From: DATEJJ01 sp039649115
Lineage (GTDB): Bacteria; Actinomycetota; Actinomycetes; Mycobacteriales; Micromonosporaceae
Assembly: GCA_039649115.1 (NCBI GenBank)
Contig: JBBWZQ010000115.1
Coordinates: 1-12,023 of the forward strand
DNA: 12,023 nt
Direction: 5' to 3'
Shown: in pieces, positions 5,909-12,023 of the stretch
Position numbering within the stretch: position 1 is the stretch's first letter
Layout of the letters: every line of letters starts with the position of its first letter
Notes under the pieces: generated by a model
Told to the model about the DNA's origin: nothing
The model's database searches: none
Seen by the model: only the letters and a program-made list of their open reading frames with translations
Translations under genes and position numbers: made by a program

Positions 5909-6483
5909 CGGTGGACGCCGCGGCCGTGGCAGCCGCGCCCGAGTGGCAGGACGGGATCGAGGTGCCCGGTCCCGGCCGGATCCGGGTCGCCGCGGTGGAC
6001 CGGCTCGGCGGCGTCACGCCCGAGATGATCGACTGGTGGTTCGGCCGGATGGATCGGGAGACCTACCACCGGTTCCACCCGGTGGACCACCGGAAGTTCG
6101 CGTGGGTACGCGGCAAGGAGCCGGGGCGGTACGTGGGCGCGACGCACCTGACGTACCACTGCTACGGCGGGCCGCCCAGCCCGGTGCTGCGTACCGAGAT
6201 CACCTTCCTGCCACCCCCGGAACTGCCCGACATCGCCGTCTGCGCCGTGGTGCACGCGCTCGACGAACAGGACCGGCCCCAGCCCGGGGAGGTGGCCCGG
6301 TTCGTGCACGTCGCCAGGCGCACCGGGTACGGCACCGAACTGCGCAGTTGCTGGTGGCTCACGGTCGGCGAGGACACCGACCGGGACCTGGTGACCAAGG
6401 GGCGGCTGCGGCACGTACACGAAGAGTTTGCCTATCTGACCGGCTTCCTCCCGGCGCTCTACCGCGAAGAGGCTGTGTCGTGA
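5905..6483 (+). CDS. PhlG-like (DAPG hydrolase family) C-C hydrolase, 192 aa
   Basis: The protein matches the pattern I know for the DAPG hydrolase (PhlG/phloretin hydrolase) domain family: MIDWWFGRM near 41-49, YHRFHPVDH (54-62), LRTEITFLPPPELP, VARFVHVARRTGYGTELRS and finally HVHEEFAYLTGFLPALY. PhlG binds zinc through H129, E160, H214 and E274; the corresponding candidates here are H62 (or H58), E98, H135 and E173/E174, in the same order. PhlG hydrolyses the C-C bond joining an acyl group to a phloroglucinol ring; family members cleave related acylated ring or diketone substrates. This version is much shorter than PhlG (about 296 aa), chiefly at the N-terminus. The GTG at 5905 overlaps the SDR stop (GTGA); GTG at 5911 is an alternative. 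Family call is fairly firm, substrate unknown. Confidence 0.75.
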   Translation: MTVDAAAVAAAPEWQDGIEVPGPGRIRVAAVDRLGGVTPEMIDWWFGRMDRETYHRFHPVDHRKFAWVRGKEPGRYVGATHLTYHCYGGPPSPVLRTEITFLPPPELPDIAVCAVVHALDEQDRPQPGEVARFVHVARRTGYGTELRSCWWLTVGEDTDRDLVTKGRLRHVHEEFAYLTGFLPALYREEAVS

Positions 6484-6538
6484 CCGGGCGCACCGAGCGG
6501 AGCGAGGGCCACGAGGGCACGACGAAGGGGACACGCCC

Positions 6539-7396
6539 ATGACGCTGCGCTTCGCCGCCAACCTCTCGTTGCTGTGGGCGTCGTCGCCGCTCGCCGAGCG
6601 GTTCGCGCGGGCGGCCGATGCCGGATTCTCCGCGGTGGAGATGTGGTGGCCCGGCGACGCGGCCGCCCGGCAGCTGCCCGACCTGGTCAGCCGGTCGGGT
6701 CTGCGGCTTGCTCTGCTCAACTTCGACGCCGGCGACATGGCGGCCGGGGACCGCGGCCTGGCCGCCGACCCGGCCCAGGCGGGCCGGCTGCGGGCGAATG
6801 TCACCATGACGCTGCCCATCGCCCGCGACTGCGGATGCCAGCGGCTGAACCTGCTGGTCGGCCTGCGCCAGGGGAACCAGCCGCTGGTGGACCAGATCCG
6901 GCTGGCCCGGCAACACGTCGCCTGGGCGGCCGACCGGGCGGCCACGATCGGGGCGAGCGTCATGATCGAGGCGGTGAACACCGCCGAGAACGGCCCGTAC
7001 CTGCTCACCACGACCGCCGCGGCGGCGCAGTTCATCCGCGCCGTGGACCGGCCCAACGTGCGGCTGCAGTACGACGCCTATCACATGCAGCGCATGGAGG
7101 GGAACCTCGCCACGACCATCGACGCCCACTGGCCGCTGATCGGGCACATCCAGATCGCCGACTGCCCCGGCCGCAACGAACCCGGCACCGGCGAGATCAA
7201 CTACGCGTTCCTGCTCGACCACATCGACCGCAAGGGTTACCAGGGCTACATCGGGCTGGAGTACCGGCCGTCCACCGGCGACGCCGACAAGTCCTTCGGC
7301 TGGCTGGACGCCATGGGATTGGCACGGGGCGGGCGCAGCCCGAGCCCGGGTGTGGCGCAGGCGGGCACGCCGCCGGATCCACCGGGGGCGTCGTGA
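6539..7396 (+). CDS. Hydroxypyruvate-isomerase-like TIM-barrel protein, 285 aa
   Basis: This is an AP-endonuclease-2-fold sugar isomerase resembling Hyi, which interconverts hydroxypyruvate and tartronate semialdehyde. The start MTLRFAANLSLLW is typical of Hyi. Metal and catalytic candidates are E144 (MIEAVN), D179 and H182 (QYDAYH), H203 and Q205 (GHIQIAD), and E241 (GLEYRP), while RMEGNL and NEPGTGEINY are family blocks. The last ~24 residues after SFGWLDAMGLA form a Gly/Pro/Ser-rich tail not expected in Hyi. It starts 55 bases after the hydrolase gene, the largest gap within the operon, with AAGGGG 8 bases before the ATG. The following reductase gene (GTGA overlap) is the usual Hyi partner, but no glyoxylate carboligase is seen, so both may act on other short hydroxy-carbonyl acids. 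Confidence 0.85.
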   Translation: MTLRFAANLSLLWASSPLAERFARAADAGFSAVEMWWPGDAAARQLPDLVSRSGLRLALLNFDAGDMAAGDRGLAADPAQAGRLRANVTMTLPIARDCGCQRLNLLVGLRQGNQPLVDQIRLARQHVAWAADRAATIGASVMIEAVNTAENGPYLLTTTAAAAQFIRAVDRPNVRLQYDAYHMQRMEGNLATTIDAHWPLIGHIQIADCPGRNEPGTGEINYAFLLDHIDRKGYQGYIGLEYRPSTGDADKSFGWLDAMGLARGGRSPSPGVAQAGTPPDPPGAS

Positions 7397-8274
7397 CCGA
7401 AACAGTGGGGTTCATCGGGCTCGGCGTGATGGGTCGCCCGATGGCCGAGAACCTGCTCGCCGCCGGCGTCCCCCTGGTGGTCGCCAACCGCAGCGCCGCC
7501 GCCCGCGATGTCCTGGTCGAGCGCGGTGCGGTCGCCGCCGGCTCCGCGGCCGAGGTCGCGGCGAGGGCCGGCGTCGTGGTCACCATGCTTCCGGACGACC
7601 CTGCGGTACGCGAGGTCGTGGCCGGCCAACTGCTGCCCGCCGCCAGGCCCGGCTCGTTGATCATCGACATGAGTACCGTGTCGCCCGCGCTCAGCCGGGA
7701 GCTCGACGAGCTGGCCACGGCGCGTGGCGTGGCGATGCTGGACGCTCCGGTCAGCGGCGGGGACGTGGGCGCCCGCAACGGGACCCTGTCCATCATGGTC
7801 GGCGGCCGGGCGGCGGACCTGGACCGGGCCCGGCCGCTGCTGTCGATCCTCGGCGGCAGCGTGGTGCACGTCGGGCCGGCCGGCACCGGCCAGGTGGTCA
7901 AGGCCTGCAACCAGGTACTCGTCGCGGTGACCATCGCCGGCGTCAGCGAGGCGCTGGTCCTGGCCGCCCGGCACGGCGTCGCCGCGGCCACCGTGCTCGA
8001 CGTCCTGTCCGCCGGCCTGGCCGCCAACCGGGTGATGGAGGTACGCCGGGACAACTTCCTCGAGCACCGGTTCACCCCCGGGTTCCGCGTCGACCTGCAC
8101 CACAAGGACCTGGAGATCGCGCTGTCCAGCGCCGGCCTGGTGAACGTGCCGATGCCGCTGGCCGCCCTCAGCCAGCAGTTGCTGCGCCAGCTGCGCGCCG
8201 CCGGGCGGGGCGGCGAGGACCACTCCGCCATCCTGGCCGCCGTGGAGGCGCAGGCGGGCCTCCGAAAGGGATGA
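7393..8274 (+). CDS. 2-hydroxy-3-oxopropionate reductase / 3-hydroxyisobutyrate dehydrogenase family, 293 aa
   Basis: This is a beta-hydroxyacid dehydrogenase. It has a Rossmann fingerprint GFIGLGVMGRPMAENL (6-21), the substrate-binding DAPVSGGDVGARNGTLSIMVGG (split here as S121-G122-G123 and the following loop), and the catalytic GTGQVVKACNQ with K170 and N173. A second conserved lysine, K238, lies in DLHHKDLEIA. The DAPVSGG/GTLSIMVGG blocks are those of GarR/GlxR, which reduces tartronate semialdehyde to D-glycerate; 3-hydroxyisobutyrate dehydrogenase is the close alternative. The GTG start at 7393 overlaps the isomerase stop and has GGGGG just upstream. The pair Hyi-GarR suggests funnelling of a three-carbon product into glycerate, if they keep their usual substrates. 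Confidence 0.88.
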   Translation: MTETVGFIGLGVMGRPMAENLLAAGVPLVVANRSAAARDVLVERGAVAAGSAAEVAARAGVVVTMLPDDPAVREVVAGQLLPAARPGSLIIDMSTVSPALSRELDELATARGVAMLDAPVSGGDVGARNGTLSIMVGGRAADLDRARPLLSILGGSVVHVGPAGTGQVVKACNQVLVAVTIAGVSEALVLAARHGVAAATVLDVLSAGLAANRVMEVRRDNFLEHRFTPGFRVDLHHKDLEIALSSAGLVNVPMPLAALSQQLLRQLRAAGRGGEDHSAILAAVEAQAGLRKG

Positions 8275-8281
8275 TCATCGG

Positions 8282-9166
8282 ATGAACCTGCCCGGTGCCT
8301 ACGAGCTCGTCAACGCCCTCATCGCCGGCGTGCTGCTCGGCGGCCTGTTCGCCGTCACGGCGCTGGGGCTGTCCCTGGTCTTCGGCGTCATGCGCCTGAT
8401 CAACCTGGTACACGGCGAGCTGATCGTCCTCGGCGCGTACCTGTCCCTGGAACTGATCCGGCGCACCGGGCTGGATCCGCTGCTGACCATCCTCGTGGTG
8501 GCGCCGGCGCTGTTCATCATCGCCGTGCCGATCCAGCGGCTGCTGCTGGAACCGTTGCAGGCCAAGGGTCCGGAGCCGGCGCTGCTCACCACGTTCGGCC
8601 TGTCCGTCATCGCGCAGAACGTGTTCATCCTGATCTGGTCGGGCGACACGCAGACGCTGAAGGCGGGCTACGCCACCGACTCGCTGAAGATCTTCGGCAT
8701 CCACGTACCCGTCATGTACCTCATCTCCTTCGGCATCGGGCTGGCGCTGTGCGGTGCCGTCCACGTCCTGGTGCAGCGCACCGGCCTCGGCCGCGCCATC
8801 CGGGCCAGCTCCGAGGACCCCGAGGCCGCGGCGGCGCTCGGCGTGGACGTGCCGAGGGTCCGGATCTTCGTGTACGGACTGGCCGCCGCGTGCGCGGCCG
8901 TCGGCGGTGTCCTGCTGGGCACCACCTTCGACTTCACCCCCACCACCGGCCTGACCTACCTGCTGACCGGGTTCGTCGTCGTGGTTCTCGGCGGCCTCGG
9001 CTCCGTCAAGGGCACCCTGCTCGGTGCCCTCCTGCTCGGCGTCGTCGAGAGCGTCGGCGGCGCCTTCGTCGGCGACGGCTACCGCGACTTCATCGGCTTC
9101 GTGGCCTTCCTGATCGTCCTGTCCATCCGGCCGCAGGGCCTCTTCGGAAGGGTGGCGGTGCAATGA
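8282..9166 (+). CDS. livH: HAAT-family ABC transporter permease LivH, 294 aa
   Basis: This is an integral-membrane permease of a branched-chain-amino-acid-type importer. Hydrophobic segments lie at about 12-36, 45-58, 66-84, 101-119, 142-164, 196-215, 228-257 and 270-283. The N-terminus with GLSLVFGVMRLINLVHGEL (28-46) is diagnostic for LivH, and the cytoplasmic ATPase-coupling loop is at 171-192 (IRASSEDPEAAAALGVDVPR). VLGGLGSVKGTLLGALLLG matches the conserved late segment. The ATG at 8282 lies 7 bases after the reductase stop, with GAAAGGG (8264-8270) upstream. It should pair with the LivM part of the next protein. HAAT importers also carry aromatic acids, urea, amides and other carboxylates, so the name does not imply amino-acid uptake; the operon suggests import of the compound degraded here. 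Confidence 0.93.
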   Translation: MNLPGAYELVNALIAGVLLGGLFAVTALGLSLVFGVMRLINLVHGELIVLGAYLSLELIRRTGLDPLLTILVVAPALFIIAVPIQRLLLEPLQAKGPEPALLTTFGLSVIAQNVFILIWSGDTQTLKAGYATDSLKIFGIHVPVMYLISFGIGLALCGAVHVLVQRTGLGRAIRASSEDPEAAAALGVDVPRVRIFVYGLAAACAAVGGVLLGTTFDFTPTTGLTYLLTGFVVVVLGGLGSVKGTLLGALLLGVVESVGGAFVGDGYRDFIGFVAFLIVLSIRPQGLFGRVAVQ

Positions 9167-11658
9167 CCCGGCACCGGTTGGCCGCCCTCGTCGCGCTGGG
9201 CGTGCTGGCGGTCGCGCTCGCCCTGGGGCCCGGCTGGGCCACCGACTACTGGCTGCTGGTCGGGTTCGAGGTGGCACAGCTCGCGGCACTCGCCCAGGGG
9301 TGGAGCATCCTGGCCGGGTTCGGCGGCGTGGTGTCGCTGGCGGTGGCCGCCTTCGTCGGCGTGGGCTCGTACGCGACCGCGAAGCTGTCCGCCGCGGCCG
9401 GCCTGGGACTGGTGCCCGGCGTGCTGGCCGGCGGGCTGTTCGCCGTCGCGTTCGCGCTGTTGGTCTCGGTACCGATGTTCCGCTTCCGCGGCCTGTACTT
9501 CACCATCGGTTCGCTCGTGCTCGCCTCGGCCCTGGCCCTGTTCATGTCCAACTACAACGGCCTGGGCGGCAACCAGGGGATCACCCTGTCCGGCACCGCA
9601 CCCAGCATCGGCGCCGCGTACGAGCTGTCGCTCGCGATCGCCGCCGTGGCCGTCGGGTCGGCGGCCTGGATCGCCCGCAGCCGGCTCGGGCTCGGGCTGA
9701 TGGCCATCCGGGACGACCAGGACGTCGCCGAACGGGTGGGTGTCGCCACGTTCCGCACCAAGCTGGCCGCCTTCGTGCTCGCGGCGTTCATCATGGGCCT
9801 GGTCGGCGGGGTACAGGCCCAGCGCGTCGGGTACGTCGAGCCGGCCGGCTCCTTCGCGCTGAGCTGGACCATCGAGACCATCAACGCCGCCATCATCGGC
9901 GGGGTCGGCACGATCGTCGGCCCGGTGCTGGGCGCGGCCGTGTCGGTGGCGCTGTCCGAACGGCTGGCCAACTACCCGGAACTGCACGTCGCACTCATCG
10001 GTGGGCTGCTCATCCTCATCATCAGGGTGGCACCCGACGGTGTCTGGGGCGCCGCGCAGCGGCTGCTGCCGCGCACTCGCCGCCGCGCCCGGCCGGGTGC
10101 GCCCGAGCAGCCCGCCGCGGAACCCGTCACCACCGCGCCTGGCGCGCCACGGGTGATGACCGAGGCCGGCCGGGTGCTGCTGCGCGCGGACGGCGTGGGC
10201 AAGACCTACGGCGGCGTCCGCGCCGTCGACGGGGTGGACCTCGAGCTGCGCGCCGGCGAGGTGCTCGGCGTCGTCGGCCCCAACGGCGCCGGGAAGAGCA
10301 CGCTGATCGGCCTGCTGTCCGGGGCGCTGGGCGGCGACGGGCGGGTGGAGCTGTTCGGCGAGGACGCGACCGGGCTCGGCGCGGCGGTCCGGGCCCGGCG
10401 GGGCATCGGCCGCACCCACCAGGTACCCCGGCCGTTCGCCGGGTTGACCGTGATGGAGAACCTCATGGTCGCCCAGATGCACGGGGCGGCCAAGGGCAAG
10501 CGGGCGGCGCGCGCCGAGTGCCGCCGCATCCTCGCCCGCTGCGACCTGCTGGAGTTCGCCGGCGTACCAGCCTCCGAGCTGGGCCTGTTGCGGCTCAAGC
10601 GGTTGGAGCTGGCCCGGGCGCTCGCGGTGGCGCCGCGGATCCTGCTGCTCGACGAGATCGGCGCCGGCCTGGTCGAGAACGAGCTGCGCGAGCTGATCAG
10701 CCTGATCCGGTCACTGCGCGACGAGGTCGACGCGATCCTGATCGTCGAGCACGTGCTCGACGTCATCCGGGAATGCTGCGACCGCCTCGTCGTCCTGGAC
10801 CGCGGCCGCGTCCTGGTGAGCGGCAACCCGGCCGAGGTGCTGCGCGACGAGCAGGTGGCCACCGTCTATCTCGGTACCTCCGGCGGGCAGGAGGTGGCCC
10901 CGCCCCGCAGCCGCGCCGCCCGTACCGACCGGCCGGTCCTCGACGTCAAGGGCGTCGCCGCGCAGTACGGGGCCTTCCGCGCCCTGCACGACGTGTCCTT
11001 CCAGGTCGGTGCCGGCGAGGTGCTGGCACTGCTCGGCTCCAACGGCGCCGGCAAGACGACCACCGCCCGTACCCTCAGCGGGATGCTGCCCACCAGCCAG
11101 GGCGAGATCTGGTTCGACGGCCGGCGGGTGGACGGCCGCCGCGCGCACGAGGTGGTGCGCCTGGGCATCGCGCACTGCATGGAGGGCCGGCGCATCTTCG
11201 CCGACCTCACGGTCGAGGAGAACCTCCTCCTCGGTGCCCGCAACACGACCTCCACCCCGGAGCGCCGGCGCCGGCTGGACGAGGTGTACGCGCTCTTCGA
11301 GGCGCTGCGCGAGCGGCGCGCCAACTCCGGCGCGGCGTTGTCCGGCGGCCAGCAGCAGATGCTCGCGATCGGCCGGGCACTGATGGCCGCGCCCCGCCTG
11401 GTCATCTTCGACGAGATCTCGCTCGGCCTGGCCCCCATCATGGTGGACCGGCTCTACCAGGCCCTCGCCGAGATCAACGGTACCGGCGTCGCCATGATCG
11501 TCATCGAGCAGAACGTGGAGCGGGGCCTGGCGCTCGCCGACCACGTCGCCGTCCTGGAAAAGGGCCGGATCGCCCTGACCGGCACCCCCGCGGACATCCG
11601 GCGCGACGAGCGCCTGGTATCCCTCTACGTCGGCGAGGCCAAGGGAACCGTCCCCTGA
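9163..11658 (+). CDS. Fused LivM-LivG-LivF: permease plus two ATPases, 831 aa
   Basis: One uninterrupted frame encodes three HAAT components. LivM (about 1-302): membrane segments, FRFRGLYFTIGSL (106-118) and the coupling loop near 176-196. A Pro/Ala/Arg-rich linker covers about 303-331. LivG (332-575): Walker A GPNGAGKS (372-379), Q420, Walker B LLLDE (D497, E498) and H530; its signature is LGLLR (473-477) in place of LSGGQ. LivF (about 592-826): Walker A GSNGAGKTT (625-633), canonical LSGGQ (726-730), Walker B VIFDE (D750, E751) and the LivF-type EQN switch. No stop or frameshift separates the parts; Met332 (ATG at 10156) could permit internal initiation but has no clear Shine-Dalgarno. The start overlaps livH (ATGA). 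The protein would form a full membrane-ATPase half-machine needing only LivH and the binding protein. Confidence 0.93.
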   Translation: MTRHRLAALVALGVLAVALALGPGWATDYWLLVGFEVAQLAALAQGWSILAGFGGVVSLAVAAFVGVGSYATAKLSAAAGLGLVPGVLAGGLFAVAFALLVSVPMFRFRGLYFTIGSLVLASALALFMSNYNGLGGNQGITLSGTAPSIGAAYELSLAIAAVAVGSAAWIARSRLGLGLMAIRDDQDVAERVGVATFRTKLAAFVLAAFIMGLVGGVQAQRVGYVEPAGSFALSWTIETINAAIIGGVGTIVGPVLGAAVSVALSERLANYPELHVALIGGLLILIIRVAPDGVWGAAQRLLPRTRRRARPGAPEQPAAEPVTTAPGAPRVMTEAGRVLLRADGVGKTYGGVRAVDGVDLELRAGEVLGVVGPNGAGKSTLIGLLSGALGGDGRVELFGEDATGLGAAVRARRGIGRTHQVPRPFAGLTVMENLMVAQMHGAAKGKRAARAECRRILARCDLLEFAGVPASELGLLRLKRLELARALAVAPRILLLDEIGAGLVENELRELISLIRSLRDEVDAILIVEHVLDVIRECCDRLVVLDRGRVLVSGNPAEVLRDEQVATVYLGTSGGQEVAPPRSRAARTDRPVLDVKGVAAQYGAFRALHDVSFQVGAGEVLALLGSNGAGKTTTARTLSGMLPTSQGEIWFDGRRVDGRRAHEVVRLGIAHCMEGRRIFADLTVEENLLLGARNTTSTPERRRRLDEVYALFEALRERRANSGAALSGGQQQMLAIGRALMAAPRLVIFDEISLGLAPIMVDRLYQALAEINGTGVAMIVIEQNVERGLALADHVAVLEKGRIALTGTPADIRRDERLVSLYVGEAKGTVP

Positions 11659-11734
11659 CCCGCCCACCCCGGCGCCGTCGCGCCCTGACCGGCTCGGGTT
11701 CGGCACCCTCACCTTTCAGCCGGCAGGCGTCCGT

Positions 11735-11768
11735 CCGGCCCGCGCCAGGGGTGTACAGCGCGGGCCGG
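11735..11768. terminator. GC hairpin between converging genes
   Basis: A perfect 11-bp stem (11735-11745 with 11758-11768) closes a 12-base loop. It lies 77 bases after the livMGF stop and 18 bases before the stop of the opposing gene. There is no T-run on either side, as is common for actinobacterial terminators. It probably ends transcription in both directions. The rest of 11659-11785 shows no coding signal. Confidence 0.65.
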
Positions 11769-11785
11769 GGTCTACAGTGGACGGA

Positions 11786-12023
11786 TCAGGGGTAGCTGAC
11801 CACGTTCACCGGTACGGTGGCGGTGCCGGTGGCAGCCCCGCCGGTGGTGTTGATGACGTGGTCGATGGTTCCGTTGCCGCCCAGGGAGACGGTCAACAGG
11901 TCGTGGAACCGCACGCCGGCGTTGTTCGGTGCCTCGAAGCCCCGGTCGGCGTGGATCGACGGGTTCACGTTGAAGTAGCAGTAGCTGCCCAACCCCCAGG
12001 CCTCGTGGCTGGTGACGGTGTCG
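11786..12023 (-). CDS. C-terminal end of a probably secreted protein (partial)
   Basis: The last 78 codons of a minus-strand gene run in from the right edge and end at the TGA at 11788-11786. The visible protein begins DTVTSHEAWGLGSYCYFNVNP, continues with a FHDLLTVSLGGNGTIDHVIN block, and ends VPVNVVSYP. It is rich in Thr, Gly, Asn and Val with a beta-strand look, as in exported actinobacterial proteins. The 'WGLGSYCYFNVNPSI...FHDLLTVSLGG' stretch reminds me of large secreted Streptomyces proteins that databases often label adenylyl cyclase or F5/8-type domain protein; those labels are weakly founded. It converges on the transporter operon across a terminator and is probably unrelated to it. 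The N-terminus and any signal peptide are outside the window. Confidence 0.65.
   Translation of the reverse strand, partial: DTVTSHEAWGLGSYCYFNVNPSIHADRGFEAPNNAGVRFHDLLTVSLGGNGTIDHVINTTGGAATGTATVPVNVVSYP

Noticed and set aside
6484..6538. Possible promoter, small gene or terminator in the largest gap inside the operon
   Set aside because: The 55 bases hold only a gagcggagcgag-type GC spacer and the ribosome binding site of the next gene; no hairpin or -35/-10 pair was found.
10156..11658. Separate livG gene starting at the internal ATG at 10156
   Set aside because: No stop codon ends LivM before it and no clear Shine-Dalgarno precedes it; a fusion is the simpler reading, with internal initiation noted as a possibility.
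9300..11795. An 831-codon open frame in another register over the transporter genes, and many other long frames on both strands
   Set aside because: They are Arg/Pro/Gly/His-rich shadows caused by high GC; they lack family motifs, and the true frame has LivM, Walker A, Walker B and LSGGQ motifs.

Overview
The DNA is very GC-rich with strong G/C preference at third codon positions, GTG starts alternating with ATG, and 1-4 base gene overlaps. This fits a high-GC actinomycete. Frequent GTA valine codons and a 'cgagcggagcgag' type spacer hint at Micromonosporaceae, but that is only an impression.

Layout. The left edge (1-191) holds the end of an ABC-transporter solute-binding protein, followed by a 14-bp hairpin and a cupin gene (265-810). 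A fumarylacetoacetate-hydrolase-family gene lies on the minus strand (779-1603); its 3' end overlaps the cupin gene tail to tail. A 193-bp divergent promoter region (1604-1796) carries good promoters in both directions, a long dyad just downstream of the rightward -10, and a 9-bp direct repeat around the rightward -35. From 1797 to 11658 runs one dense plus-strand operon: two tandem cyclase-family metallohydrolases, an SDR, a 3-hydroxyacyl-CoA-dehydrogenase-like enzyme, a second SDR, a compact PhlG-like C-C hydrolase, a hydroxypyruvate-isomerase-like TIM barrel, a tartronate-semialdehyde-reductase-like enzyme, LivH, and one 831-residue polypeptide joining LivM, LivG and LivF. A GC hairpin (11735-11768) separates this operon from a converging, partial minus-strand gene at the right edge, probably for a secreted protein.

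How it may work together. The two ends of the locus encode parts of one branched-chain-amino-acid-type (HAAT) ABC importer; the middle encodes hydrolases and oxidoreductases. A PhlG-type C-C hydrolase, SDR reductases, a cyclase-family ring hydrolase, a hydroxyacid dehydrogenase and an FAH-type hydrolase together resemble what is needed to take in and open a phloroglucinol-like or other cyclic 1,3-diketone compound. In that reading the ring is deacylated, reduced, hydrolytically opened, oxidised to a diketo acid and cleaved. The substrate assignment is inference. The isomerase and tartronate-semialdehyde-type reductase suggest a C3 hydroxy-acid branch, or recruitment of these folds to new substrates. 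No ring oxygenase, CoA ligase or transcriptional regulator is visible in the window.

There is no stretch over 300 bases without a gene, and I saw no tRNA, rRNA, CRISPR array or transposon.
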